The position numbers and the translations under genes were made by a program. From SZUA-442 sp963753185 (GTDB taxonomy: Bacteria > Actinomycetota > Acidimicrobiia > Spongiisociales > UBA5794), in the NCBI GenBank assembly GCA_963753185.1, contig CAVWBO010000007.1:1798001-1862000 (forward strand): a DNA stretch of 64,000 nt, written 5' to 3'. This document shows, in pieces, positions 30,832 to 39,290 of this stretch. Below the pieces are notes generated by a model that saw only the letters and a program-made list of their open reading frames with translations, did not search any database and had not been told where the DNA came from. Numbering within the stretch: position 1 is the first letter of the stretch; each line of letters starts with the position of its first letter.

Positions 30832-31898
30832 GGGCTCCCCGTGGGCCTTCCCGTCGAGGTGGCTTCATTCCTCGTCGGGTATCCGGTGATTCGTACGTCG
30901 GGGCCGATCATCGTCACGCCGGTCACCGCGAGCTCGATCGCATCTGAAATGGTCGCGAAGGTACCCGCAATCGCGGGGACGCCGACTCCCCCGCCGAGCT
31001 TCGCCCCGATGTACCAGACGACCTCGTCCACGACATGGGCATCGAGGAAGGAAGCCGCCACCCGGGGGCCTCCCTCAACGAGGACGGACAGGACACCGTG
31101 ATCTGGGAGATCCCTGACGACCTCGTCGACGTCGACGTATCCCGATGATCGGTAGAGGATCGGATCACGGCCTGCGATCGAGGCCGTTTCCGGAAGTGTG
31201 CGCGTACCCGAGAGGACGACCGCGCGTGGCTGGGGTCCGTCATAACCGTCGATCCTCACGGTCAGGGAGGGATCATCGGCGATCACCGTCCCCATGCCGA
31301 CGAGGACGGCGTCCGAAAGCGACCGCAGCTTGTGCGCGTCCGCCCTGGCCTCTGGCGACGTGATCCATCGTGATGTGCCGTCGGTGGCAGCCACCTGCCC
31401 ATCGAGTGTCGTTGCGAGCTTGAGTGTGACGCGGGCCCTGCCGGTGCGGCGATGGTGGAAGTATCCGGGATCTGCCGCCTCGACCTCTGACGCCAGCAGT
31501 CCGACCTCCACGGCGATTCCTGCCGATCGCAGCCTCTCGATTCCTCGTCCGCTCACCCGGGCATCGGGATCGAGCGCACCAACGACGACCCTTTGGAATC
31601 CGGCATCGATGATCGCCTCGGTGCATGGCGGTGTTCTGCCGTGATGGCTGCATGGCTCGAGGGTGACGACGAGGGTGTCCCCGGGTTCGACGCCGCCGGC
31701 GATCGCGGCGACCTCGGCGTGTCGCTCACCTGGGGTGTGGTGCAAGCCCGAGGACCGGACGCGGCCGTCCGGTGAGAGGATGACCGCCCCGACACGCGGA
31801 TTCGGATGCGGGTGCGCCGTCGACGCGAGGTCGATGGCGTGGCGCATCGCCGAAGCCACGTCGAGGCGTTCGACCGTGTTGTCGATCGCGTGACGCAC
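30813..31898 (-). CDS. ribD: Bifunctional diaminohydroxyphosphoribosylaminopyrimidine deaminase / reductase
   Basis: 361 residues. The deaminase domain has the zinc motifs HAEVAAI and PCSHHGRTPPC, and the reductase domain starts at VTLKLATTLDGQVAATDGTSRWITS. I use the GTG at 31898 because ATGs at 31919 and 31931 fall inside the FMN aptamer, whereas AAAGGGG lies seven bases before this GTG. The N-terminus then reads VRHAIDNTVERLDVASAMRH. It is the first gene of the riboflavin operon ribD-ribE-ribBA-ribH, all overlapping. Confidence 0.92.
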   Translation of the reverse strand: MRHAIDNTVERLDVASAMRHAIDLASTAHPHPNPRVGAVILSPDGRVRSSGLHHTPGERHAEVAAIAGGVEPGDTLVVTLEPCSHHGRTPPCTEAIIDAGFQRVVVGALDPDARVSGRGIERLRSAGIAVEVGLLASEVEAADPGYFHHRRTGRARVTLKLATTLDGQVAATDGTSRWITSPEARADAHKLRSLSDAVLVGMGTVIADDPSLTVRIDGYDGPQPRAVVLSGTRTLPETASIAGRDPILYRSSGYVDVDEVVRDLPDHGVLSVLVEGGPRVAASFLDAHVVDEVVWYIGAKLGGGVGVPAIAGTFATISDAIELAVTGVTMIGPDVRITGYPTRNEATSTGRPTGSPCSPES

Positions 31899-31905
31899 GA
31901 GGCGT

Positions 31906-32022
31906 CCCCTTTCTTCCATCCGGACTGTCACCGTCGGCCCCGGAGTTCCACCGGATCAGCCCCGTCGCCGGGGGTCGCGGACTTTCACCGCCGGTCGGGA
32001 ATTGCACCCTGCCCTGAAAGAG
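31906..32022 (-). ncRNA. FMN riboswitch (RFN element)
   Basis: The minus strand carries the conserved aptamer parts in order: CAGGGCAGGGTGCAATTCCC, GACCGGCGGT, AGTCCGCGACCC, a variable stem, GATCCGGTGGAACTCCGGGGCCGACGGT and GACAGTCCGGATGGAAGAAAGG. The last strand of the closing stem runs directly into the ribosome site of ribD (AAAGGGG), and no terminator hairpin fits in the few bases before the start. Binding of FMN should therefore block translation initiation, the usual mode in actinobacteria. Confidence 0.95.
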
Positions 32023-32166
32023 GTATGTTCCCCTTCAGTGTACGGCGCGACGGCCGGCATGCTTCCGGACGGAGGGGAAGGGCGTGCCAAGAACCCGACG
32101 ATGGGCCATGTGCCCACCACCGGAGCCGGGGACCCCGGGGGGTCAGATGCGGCATCCACTGCGGGA

Positions 32167-33093
32167 TCAGGTGCGTCGGTCCACCTGGTAGTTGGTGCCG
32201 GGCGTCCGTTTGGCGACTTCCTTCATCTCGGAGGCAATCGACGATGCCTCCCATTCAGAGGTCAGCCGTTTGTGCTCCGAGGTGGCGACGCCCATCGACA
32301 GCGAACAGATGGGGAAGGCATGGCGCTCCCCTCGGCGATCGGTGACCTCGATGTAGCCCTGGAGGGCGTCTGCGGTGTCGTAGTGGTCGAGGATGCCGTC
32401 GTCGAATCGTCGGACGACCTCGTCGCAGAACGGCACGACGTTGTCGGCGGTGACGATCGCCACGAAGTCGTCCCCTCCGACGTGCCCGACGAACCCGATC
32501 GGGTCGTCGATGGCGTCTGCAGCCGCGAGGAGCGTCCTGGCGGTGAACTTGATCACGGTGTCGCCACGCATGAAGCCGTAATGGTCGTTGAAGGCCTTGA
32601 AGTTGTCGAGGTCTGCGTGGACGACCCCGATGATCTCGTCGTTGTCGAGGAACTCCTCGAGCCTCGAGGTGATCCGGAAGTTGCCTGGAAGTCCGGTGAG
32701 GGGCGAGAGGTCGCGCATCTGCTGGGATCGTCGGAGCACGGTCCTGACCCGTGCGATCAACTCCTCGAGGTCGAAGGGCTTCGTGATGTAGTCGTCGGCA
32801 CCGAGGTCGAGCCCCTTCACGCGATCCTCGGCGAGGCTGCGGGCGGTGAGCACGATCACCGGGATGTTCGCGGTACCGGGATCGCTTCTGAGGCGCCTCA
32901 GGACGGTAAGGCCGTCTATCTCGGGCATCATGATGTCGAGCAGCATCAGGTCGGGCGGAGCGGCCGCCGCCTTCTCGAGCGCCTCGCGGCCACCACCTGC
33001 CAGCTCGACGGCGAACCCGTCGAGCTCGAGGTTCAACCTCACGAATTGCAGGATGTCCGGGTCGTCGTCTACGACGAGGATCCGCTCTGTCAT
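32167..33093 (-). CDS. Response regulator with REC and GGDEF-type (GGDDF) domains
   Basis: 308 residues. The receiver domain (1-120) has the acidic pair in VVDDDPD, the phospho-accepting Asp in LMLLDIMMPEIDG and the Lys in ITKPFD. The GGDEF domain follows (about 130-290): SPLTGLPGNF, the metal/GTP motif HADLDNFKAFNDHYGFMRGD and the signature GHVGGDDF, with Asp for Glu in the fourth place. That change is found in some active and some inactive cyclases, so c-di-GMP synthesis is possible but not assured. No histidine kinase is adjacent. The ATG overlaps the rpe stop (ATGA), an unusual pairing with a pentose-phosphate gene. Confidence 0.86.
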   Translation of the reverse strand: MTERILVVDDDPDILQFVRLNLELDGFAVELAGGGREALEKAAAAPPDLMLLDIMMPEIDGLTVLRRLRSDPGTANIPVIVLTARSLAEDRVKGLDLGADDYITKPFDLEELIARVRTVLRRSQQMRDLSPLTGLPGNFRITSRLEEFLDNDEIIGVVHADLDNFKAFNDHYGFMRGDTVIKFTARTLLAAADAIDDPIGFVGHVGGDDFVAIVTADNVVPFCDEVVRRFDDGILDHYDTADALQGYIEVTDRRGERHAFPICSLSMGVATSEHKRLTSEWEASSIASEMKEVAKRTPGTNYQVDRRT

Positions 33094-33764
33094 GGTGCTC
33101 CGTTGTGGTCGAGCAGTAGTCGCATCTCGCGGACGGCTGCCGCCGGGTCAGCCGCTCCGAAGATCGCCGTACCGGCGACAACCACATCTGCACCTGCCCC
33201 ACGGGCGCGTCCCGCCGTCGAGATGTCGATGCCGCCGTCGACCTGTATATCGGTCGACAGTGCCCTGGAGTCAATCATTTCCCTGAGGCGTGCGATCCTG
33301 GGGAGGGCGTCCTCGATGAATCGCTGACCGCCGAATCCCGGATGGACCGACATCACCACCGCCAGGACGCATCGGTCGAGGAAGGGAGCGATCGCCTCGA
33401 TGGGCGTGTCGGGATTGATCACGAGGCCGGCGTCGAGCCCGAGTTCGCCCGCCTTCGCGAAGAAGGGTTCCGGGTCGGGGATTGCCTCGATGTGCGCTGT
33501 CACCCCGTTCGCCCCTGCATCGGCGAGGGGTTCGAGGTAGCGAACCGGGTCGCTGATCATCAGATGACAGTCGAGGTAGAGGTCCGTGACCTTGGACAGG
33601 GACGCGATCACCGGGGGACCCAGCGAGATGTTCGGAACGAAATGCCCGTCCATCACGTCGACATGCAACAGGTCTGCAACCTCGGAGACGGAGCGCACGG
33701 CATCGCCGAGGTGGGCGAAGTCGGCTGCGAGAATGGAAGGCGCAATGCGTGCAGGGGCTCTCAT
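33090..33764 (-). CDS. rpe: Ribulose-phosphate 3-epimerase
   Basis: 224 residues from the ATG at 33764. It interconverts ribulose 5-phosphate and xylulose 5-phosphate. The TIM-barrel motifs are intact: APSILAADFAHLG, HVDVMDGHFVPNISLGP (metal-binding His and Asp), DCHLMI, VMSVHPGFGGQRFIE and QVDGGID, with phosphate loop AGTAIFGA. It is divergent from ppk2 with only 45 bases between starts. In mycobacteria rpe likewise lies between fmt and the rib genes. Confidence 0.94.
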   Translation of the reverse strand: MRAPARIAPSILAADFAHLGDAVRSVSEVADLLHVDVMDGHFVPNISLGPPVIASLSKVTDLYLDCHLMISDPVRYLEPLADAGANGVTAHIEAIPDPEPFFAKAGELGLDAGLVINPDTPIEAIAPFLDRCVLAVVMSVHPGFGGQRFIEDALPRIARLREMIDSRALSTDIQVDGGIDISTAGRARGAGADVVVAGTAIFGAADPAAAVREMRLLLDHNGAP

Positions 33765-33809
33765 CGGGAGCGAGTGTACGACGACAGTGTCCGCCAGAGG
33801 AGGAACACG

Positions 33810-34625
33810 ATGACGACGATCGACCGATATCGGGTTCGACCGGGTGTTCGGCCGGACCTCGCAGCGATCGACACGAGTGACCACTCCCTGGAGCCCCACA
33901 TGGACAAGAACGCCGCGAGGGCGGAGCTGAAGCGATGCAACCAGCGGCTCTCGGCCCTCCAGCACCTTCTATGGGCAGACGGATCGAGGAGCCTGCTCCT
34001 GGTGCTCCAGGCGATGGATACGGGAGGAAAGGACGGGACGATCCGGAAGGTGTTCACGGGTGTCAATCCCCAGGGCGTCGACGTCGTGGGCTTCGGTGTG
34101 CCATCGGATGTCGAGCTCGCGGACGATTACCTGTGGCGGGTCCACGCGCGCACGCCGGCCAAGGGTCGGATCGCGGTCTTCAACAGAAGCCACTACGAAG
34201 ATGTCCTGATCGTGCGGGTAGAAGAGCTCGTCCCAGAACGACGATGGCGCCAACGCTTCAGCCACATCCGCGACTTCGAGCGCCTGCTCGTCGACGAGGG
34301 GACCGTCATTCTCAAGGTGATGCTCCACATCTCCAAGGACGAGCAGAAATCACGCCTCGAGGCACGGCTCGAGGATCCCACGAAGGGGTACAAGTTCAAC
34401 CCGTCGGACCTCGATACCAGGGCACGGTGGGATGCGTACATGGAGGCCTATGCAGAGGCACTCGGGGAGACCTCGACGGAAGCTGCACCGTGGTACGTCG
34501 TACCCGCCGATCGCAAGTGGTATCGCAACCTCGTCGTGTCGCGCATCCTGATCGACGCTCTCGAGTCCCTCGACCTGTCCTATCCGGAACCCGACGTCGA
34601 TCTATCGACCGTCGTCATCGAGTGA
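33810..34625 (+). CDS. ppk2: Polyphosphate kinase 2 family protein (polyphosphate:nucleotide phosphotransferase)
   Basis: 271 residues from the ATG at 33810, which has AGAGGAGG seven bases upstream. The PPK2 motifs are Walker A LQAMDTGGKDGTIRKVF, the lid KGRIAVFNRSHYEDVLIVRV, and Walker B-type VILKVMLHISKDEQKSRLEARL. The form with YKFNPSDLDTRARWDAYMEAYAEAL and WYVVPADRKWYRNLVVSRIL is the single-domain class III/I type that phosphorylates AMP or ADP from polyphosphate. It is the only plus-strand gene between 20.8 and 59.2 kb, set between fmt and rpe where rsmB (fmu) sits in mycobacteria. Its end overlaps fmt. Confidence 0.9.
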   Translation: MTTIDRYRVRPGVRPDLAAIDTSDHSLEPHMDKNAARAELKRCNQRLSALQHLLWADGSRSLLLVLQAMDTGGKDGTIRKVFTGVNPQGVDVVGFGVPSDVELADDYLWRVHARTPAKGRIAVFNRSHYEDVLIVRVEELVPERRWRQRFSHIRDFERLLVDEGTVILKVMLHISKDEQKSRLEARLEDPTKGYKFNPSDLDTRARWDAYMEAYAEALGETSTEAAPWYVVPADRKWYRNLVVSRILIDALESLDLSYPEPDVDLSTVVIE

Positions 34626-35552
34626 CGGGCCGACATCGGAGCGAAACGACGTCGCAGCGTTTCGGCGACCGTTCATCCACGCTGATCCGGTCATCGGGGC
34701 CCTGCCCTCCGGCTGGACGATGCGCAGCTCCAACGACCCGTCGTTGAACCCTGCACTCACCGTGCCCATGATCGATTCGACAGAGCCCGGTTCCGTGGCG
34801 AGGCTCGACGGTGCCGCGTCGAGGACCCTGACGGTGCCCTCTGGTGTGTCGAGCCATGCGACGGGTCGAGGCATGAATGCGCGCACGGTACGTTCGGCGC
34901 GGACACGATCCCATGCCGGATCGAGTCGTGCCTCTGCCCTGGTGAGCATCCGTGCGTGGGAAGGCTCCGTGTCGATCTGGGGAACCGGGTGCCGGCGGCC
35001 CTGGAGGTAATCCGGGAGGGCAGTGTCGAGGAGTGAGGCTCCCAGGTACGACAGGCGCGCCGTGAGCGTTCCCCCGGTCTCTGCAGGGCCGATCGGTGTC
35101 GCGATCTCACCGATGATCGGACCGGTATCGAGACCTTCGTCGAGCTTCATCAGCGTCACACCTGTCCGCTCGTCCCCTGCCGCGATCGCCCGCTCGACGG
35201 GAGCCGCTCCCCGCCACCTCGGCAGGAGGGAGAAGTGCACGTTGAGGAATCCGAGTTGGGTCGACGCGAGGATCGCAGGTGTCAGGATCCGTCCATACGC
35301 GACGACCAACCCGAATCTCGCATGTGACCGCCTGATCTCGTCGGCGAGCTCCTCACGGGTCTCGGGCTGCCGAACCTCGATACCCCATTGGAGGGCGGCG
35401 ACCTTGACGGGGCTGGCAACGACCCTGCCTCCCCTCCCTGCGGGCCTGTCCGGTTGCGTGATCACCATGTCGACGTCTTCGATGCCGCACAACGAGGCGA
35501 GGCTCGGAACTGCCGCGGCAGGAGTGCCGAGGAAGATCGCGCCCATCGTCAC
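34602..35552 (-). CDS. fmt: Methionyl-tRNA formyltransferase
   Basis: 316 residues. It formylates initiator Met-tRNA. The catalytic Asn-His and Asp are in NVHFSLLPRWRGAAPVERAI and GLDTGPII, and the N-terminal Rossmann start reads GAIFLGTPAAAVPSL. The C-terminal OB-like domain begins near MPRPVAWLDTPEGTVRVL and is somewhat short. The start is at 35552, overlapping def by four bases; def and fmt act in opposite directions on the formyl group and are commonly paired. The last 24 bases overlap the convergent ppk2 gene. Confidence 0.93.
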   Translation of the reverse strand: MTMGAIFLGTPAAAVPSLASLCGIEDVDMVITQPDRPAGRGGRVVASPVKVAALQWGIEVRQPETREELADEIRRSHARFGLVVAYGRILTPAILASTQLGFLNVHFSLLPRWRGAAPVERAIAAGDERTGVTLMKLDEGLDTGPIIGEIATPIGPAETGGTLTARLSYLGASLLDTALPDYLQGRRHPVPQIDTEPSHARMLTRAEARLDPAWDRVRAERTVRAFMPRPVAWLDTPEGTVRVLDAAPSSLATEPGSVESIMGTVSAGFNDGSLELRIVQPEGRAPMTGSAWMNGRRNAATSFRSDVGPSLDDDGR

Positions 35553-36052
35553 GGGCTCCGTCGTTGGCTGAGACTCTCCTCGCGGAGGTCGGCGAGCGCT
35601 GCCTTGCGGGTGCGTGAGCCGAGGTGGGAGAGCAGCAGGATTCCGTTCAGGTGGTCGATCTCGTGTTGGAGGACGCGGCCCATGAGCTCGTCACCCCCGT
35701 ACTCGACGGGAGACCCCGACGGATCGAGACCCACGGCCCTGGCGTACTCGGGCCGCTTGACGGTCCAGTATCTCCCAGGAACCGAGAGACACCCCTCCTC
35801 GTACTTCCAGCGACCGGACGTCTCTGCGATCTCGGGATTGACCATCGCGAACGGACCCTCACCGATATCGGCGACGAACACCCGCTTTGAGATGCCGATC
35901 TGTGGTGCGGCCAGCCCGACACCCGGAGCTTCGTACATCGTCGCGAGCATGTCGTCGACGAGCCTCGCGAGGTCGTCGTCGAAGACCGTGACCGTCGCCG
36001 CTCGCAGCGACAGTACGGGATCCGGGAATGTTCGTATCGGATAGATCGCCAT
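35549..36052 (-). CDS. def: Peptide deformylase
   Basis: 167 residues. All three motifs are present: GVGLAAPQIG, EEGCLSVPGRY (metal Cys) and LQHEIDHLNGIL (HExxH). It removes the formyl group from nascent chains. It lies between priA and fmt, overlapping fmt by four bases. Confidence 0.95.
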   Translation of the reverse strand: MAIYPIRTFPDPVLSLRAATVTVFDDDLARLVDDMLATMYEAPGVGLAAPQIGISKRVFVADIGEGPFAMVNPEIAETSGRWKYEEGCLSVPGRYWTVKRPEYARAVGLDPSGSPVEYGGDELMGRVLQHEIDHLNGILLLSHLGSRTRKAALADLREESLSQRRSP

Positions 36053-36140
36053 CGCCCTGAGGGTACCTCCGTGTCCGATCGTTCGCCGGTGTCAGGGGTC
36101 ACCTGCGGCCATGGCCACCGGAGTCAGAGGTCGCCATGTG

Positions 36141-37865
36141 TCACAGGTCGAAGGGGTCGACGTCGACCCTCACCTTCGCTCCCCTGTCGCGAAGTGTCCC
36201 CACGAGCGTGCGAAGCGACACCCTCGCGTCGTCGAGGTCGGGTGCCGTGATCAACCATCGGAGTCGATCGCGCATGGCCGCGGGCCCGTGGATGCGCGCC
36301 CTGCCCCCGATGGCAGCAGAGACAGCGGGTCCCGGGTCGTCCGAAGCAGAGATCTCAAGGGCGATCAGCTCCCCGAACGGCGGGAAGCCGGATCGTCGCC
36401 TGGCAGCGAGGCTCGATCGCATGAAGGCGTCGAAGTGTCCTGACCGGATGGCTTCGACGACCGGCTGACCCGGATCGGAGGTCTGGATGATGCACCTGTG
36501 GCCCCGACCCCGTGCGACGGTGTTGGCGAGCCGAACCAGGGTGCGCAACGCGTCCTCCGCTGCTCGGTAGTTCGGTGCGAGCGCGGATCCGTCCACATCC
36601 ACGGCGACGGCCAAGTGGTTGCCGTGGACCCCGATGAGGTCACGCTCGGTTCCCACGACGATCGGCCTGCTGTCGCTTGCGCTGCCGACGGCGTCGCCGA
36701 CCGACCGGGCGAGGTCGTCGACGACGACGCCGACTCCTGCCCCCAGGGGTCGCCACGTGGTGCTCGAGCAGTTCGTGCAGGCCGGGGAGGGCGTTGCACA
36801 TCGGGCACAGGTCGGCTGCGTCACCGTTGCTCCGCACGCAGAGCACGTGCGCAGTTGCCCGCAGACAGAGCATCGGTACGCAGCGGCGTACCCGCGCCGA
36901 GGGACGAGGACGAATGCGGTTCCGCCGGAGCGGGCGACCGCCGTGATCGCCGAGCGCGTCGCATCGAGGAGCACAGAAGCCGATGGCGGTTCCTCGTTGC
37001 GGTCCATGACCTCGACGAGGGGCCACAATCGACCCTCGGGTGCGCGCACGGCGGCGCCTCTGTGGACGACCTCGAGGGATGGCAGGGGCCCGACAAACGT
37101 CAAGGGAAATCCGAACGTCCTGGCCCGCTCCCACGCGATCTCTCGGGTGCCCAGCGTCGGGGTCGAGGGCGACCGCATGACCCTGCGCGCCTCCTCCACG
37201 ACGACCAGCTGGACCATCGCAGGCATCGGCCACAGGGCGATCTCACGGGTGCCGACGAGAACGATGTCCTCGCGGGTCGCGGACGCGATCCAGGCAGCGG
37301 TGGCATCCTTGCCCGGAAGCGATGAATGTGCGATGACGACGTGCCTACCGGTCCGCTCCAGCACGTCGGCGATTGCCTCGACCTCTTCGACGGAGGGGGC
37401 GATCACCATGGCGGAGCCGTGCGGGGCATTGTCGATGGCATCCGCGACGACCGTTCCGTACGGTGCGGGACCGACCCTGTACTCGACTCGGATCCCGGGA
37501 CCGCTGGTGGGCGGCGCAGGCCGCACTCGCGAACGAGGAACGTTCGGAGGGACGGTCCTATTGAGGATCACGGACAGCGGGCCGACGTAGTGCTTGGCGC
37601 ACCACCTCAGGAGGTCGAGCATCCGGCGGTCGAACGATGGCAAGGCTCCCACCACACCGTCGAGGTCGAGAAGGGGACGATCGCCGACATCTTCGAAGAT
37701 CTCGGTGACGAAGCCTCGGACCCGCCTTCCGCCGACGCGAACGCGGACGCGGGATCCCACGGACACCGCCATGTCGTGTGGAATCCGGTAGCGGAAGCCA
37801 TCGTCGACGGCGAACGAGGGTATGTCGGGCACGACCTGGCACGAGGCCAGGCGATTCTCGGTCAC
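36141..37865 (-). CDS. priA: Actinobacterial-type PriA, probable replication restart protein without helicase motifs
   Basis: 574 residues, shorter than E. coli PriA. The N-terminal 3'-DNA-binding domain (YRIPHDMAVSVGSRVRVRVGGRRVRGFV) and eight zinc cysteines in four pairs (CSVCGQLRTCSACG ... CARC ... CTNC) are conserved. In place of Walker A there is IAPSVEEVEAIADVL, and DEEH is reduced to VVEEARR, so ATPase and unwinding activity is not expected. This is the known state of PriA in mycobacteria and relatives, where it is thought to act structurally. It overlaps the end of coaBC by four bases. Confidence 0.85.
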   Translation of the reverse strand: MTENRLASCQVVPDIPSFAVDDGFRYRIPHDMAVSVGSRVRVRVGGRRVRGFVTEIFEDVGDRPLLDLDGVVGALPSFDRRMLDLLRWCAKHYVGPLSVILNRTVPPNVPRSRVRPAPPTSGPGIRVEYRVGPAPYGTVVADAIDNAPHGSAMVIAPSVEEVEAIADVLERTGRHVVIAHSSLPGKDATAAWIASATREDIVLVGTREIALWPMPAMVQLVVVEEARRVMRSPSTPTLGTREIAWERARTFGFPLTFVGPLPSLEVVHRGAAVRAPEGRLWPLVEVMDRNEEPPSASVLLDATRSAITAVARSGGTAFVLVPRRGYAAAYRCSVCGQLRTCSACGATVTQPTCARCATPSPACTNCSSTTWRPLGAGVGVVVDDLARSVGDAVGSASDSRPIVVGTERDLIGVHGNHLAVAVDVDGSALAPNYRAAEDALRTLVRLANTVARGRGHRCIIQTSDPGQPVVEAIRSGHFDAFMRSSLAARRRSGFPPFGELIALEISASDDPGPAVSAAIGGRARIHGPAAMRDRLRWLITAPDLDDARVSLRTLVGTLRDRGAKVRVDVDPFDL

Positions 37866-39040
37866 GCCGTGCGTTCGAGGACCGCGTCGAGGATTGCCGA
37901 AGCGACACGGGCCTTCGTCATGAGCGGCAACGCCGTCGACACACCGTCCCGATCGATGAGCGTGACCTCGTTCGTTTCCGACCCGAATCCGGATCCTGGC
38001 CGCGCGACGTCGTTGGCGACAAGGAGGTCGACTCCCTTGGCGGCTGCCTTGGCAGTGGCAGCCTCGAGTGACCCGGATTCGGCGGCGAAGCCGACAACGA
38101 ACGGCACGGAGCCGGATTCGACGACGCCCTTGAGGATGTCAGGGGTCGGCTCGAGGTCGATTCTCGGCGGTCCGTCGACACGTCGGATCTTGGATGCGTT
38201 CGGATCCGATGGGCGGAAGTCGGCAACCGCCGCAGCGAGGATCGCAAGGTCACATGCCTCGACACGACTCCAGACGGCCGCAGCCATCTCGTCAGCCGTC
38301 TCGACGGGAACGACCTCGATGAGCGGGTGGTCGACGGGTGGGGCGGAGGTGATGAGCGACACGGTGGCTCCCCGGTTGGCGGCTTCGATGGCCAGTGCGT
38401 TGCCCATCTTCCCGCTCGATCGGTTGCCGATGTACCGGACGGGGTCGATCGGCTCGCGGGTCCCACCCGAGGTGATGAGTACGCGCATGCCGGACATGGC
38501 GCCAGCGGCGAACAGGCCCTCGATCGCCCGCACGATGTCGTCCGGTTCGGCGAGCCTTCCGATTCCGACGTCGCCGCCCGCGAGTTCGCCGGTTCGGGGC
38601 TCGATGATGACGTAGCCGTCGCCACGCAACGTGGCGAGGTTCCGCGACGTTGCGGGGTGTTCCCACATCTCGGTGTGCATGGCAGGAGCGATCACGACGG
38701 GAGCGGTTGTGGCGAGTACCGTTGCCGTCAACGCGTCAGATGACAACCCTGTGGCGATGCGCGCCATCGTCGATGCCGTTGCGGGTGCGATGACGATCGC
38801 ATCGGCCCACCGCGCAAGTGCCGTGTGTGGTGAGACGTCCGATGCTTCGAAGAGCGAGAGCGTCGGTGGCTCACCGGTGATGGCTCCGAACGTCGCCTCG
38901 CCGACGAATCGGGTCGCGGATTCGGTCATCACGACGCGAACCCTGGCTCCGGACTCGATGAGCCTCCGTGCGAGGTACGCCGCTTTGTAGGCGGCGACAC
39001 CACCACTGACGCCGAGGACGATCTGTCGCCCGGCGAGCAT
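37862..39040 (-). CDS. coaBC: Bifunctional phosphopantothenoylcysteine decarboxylase / phosphopantothenate--cysteine ligase
   Basis: 392 residues. The CoaC flavoprotein domain has VLGVSGGVAAYKAAYLARRL, a catalytic His in the SPHTALARWAD segment and the APAMHTEMWEHPAT motif. The CoaB domain has ITSGGTREPIDPVRYIGNRSSGKMG and VADFRPSDPNASKI. It carries out two consecutive steps of coenzyme A synthesis. The ATG at 39040 has GAGGAG eight bases upstream, within the end of rpoZ; a GTG at 39049 overlapping the rpoZ stop is the alternative. metK, often next in this gene string, is absent here. Confidence 0.93.
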   Translation of the reverse strand: MLAGRQIVLGVSGGVAAYKAAYLARRLIESGARVRVVMTESATRFVGEATFGAITGEPPTLSLFEASDVSPHTALARWADAIVIAPATASTMARIATGLSSDALTATVLATTAPVVIAPAMHTEMWEHPATSRNLATLRGDGYVIIEPRTGELAGGDVGIGRLAEPDDIVRAIEGLFAAGAMSGMRVLITSGGTREPIDPVRYIGNRSSGKMGNALAIEAANRGATVSLITSAPPVDHPLIEVVPVETADEMAAAVWSRVEACDLAILAAAVADFRPSDPNASKIRRVDGPPRIDLEPTPDILKGVVESGSVPFVVGFAAESGSLEAATAKAAAKGVDLLVANDVARPGSGFGSETNEVTLIDRDGVSTALPLMTKARVASAILDAVLERTA

Positions 39041-39045
39041 CGAGG

Positions 39046-39279
39046 TCACTCCTCGATCGGAGCGATGACGACCTTGTCCTCGACGATCTCCTCGAGGGCG
39101 ATCGAGAGCGGCTTTCGGGACAGGGAGTGGACCTGGGGTGGTATATAGCCGCCGATGCCCGCACCCAACTCGTTGAAGTAGGCGTTGATCTGGCGGGCGC
39201 GCCGTGCAGAGAGCACGACAAGACCGAAGCGGGTTCCCGTCTTCGAGACCGCGAGGCCGATCGGCGGTTCGAGCATCAT
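39046..39279 (-). CDS. rpoZ: DNA-directed RNA polymerase omega subunit
   Basis: 77 residues. SARRARQINAYFNELGAG and SRKPLSIALEEIVEDKVVI match the actinobacterial omega chain, which stabilises the beta-prime subunit. It lies between gmk and coaBC, in the usual order. Confidence 0.92.
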   Translation of the reverse strand: MMLEPPIGLAVSKTGTRFGLVVLSARRARQINAYFNELGAGIGGYIPPQVHSLSRKPLSIALEEIVEDKVVIAPIEE

Positions 39280-39290
39280 TGCCGTACTCC

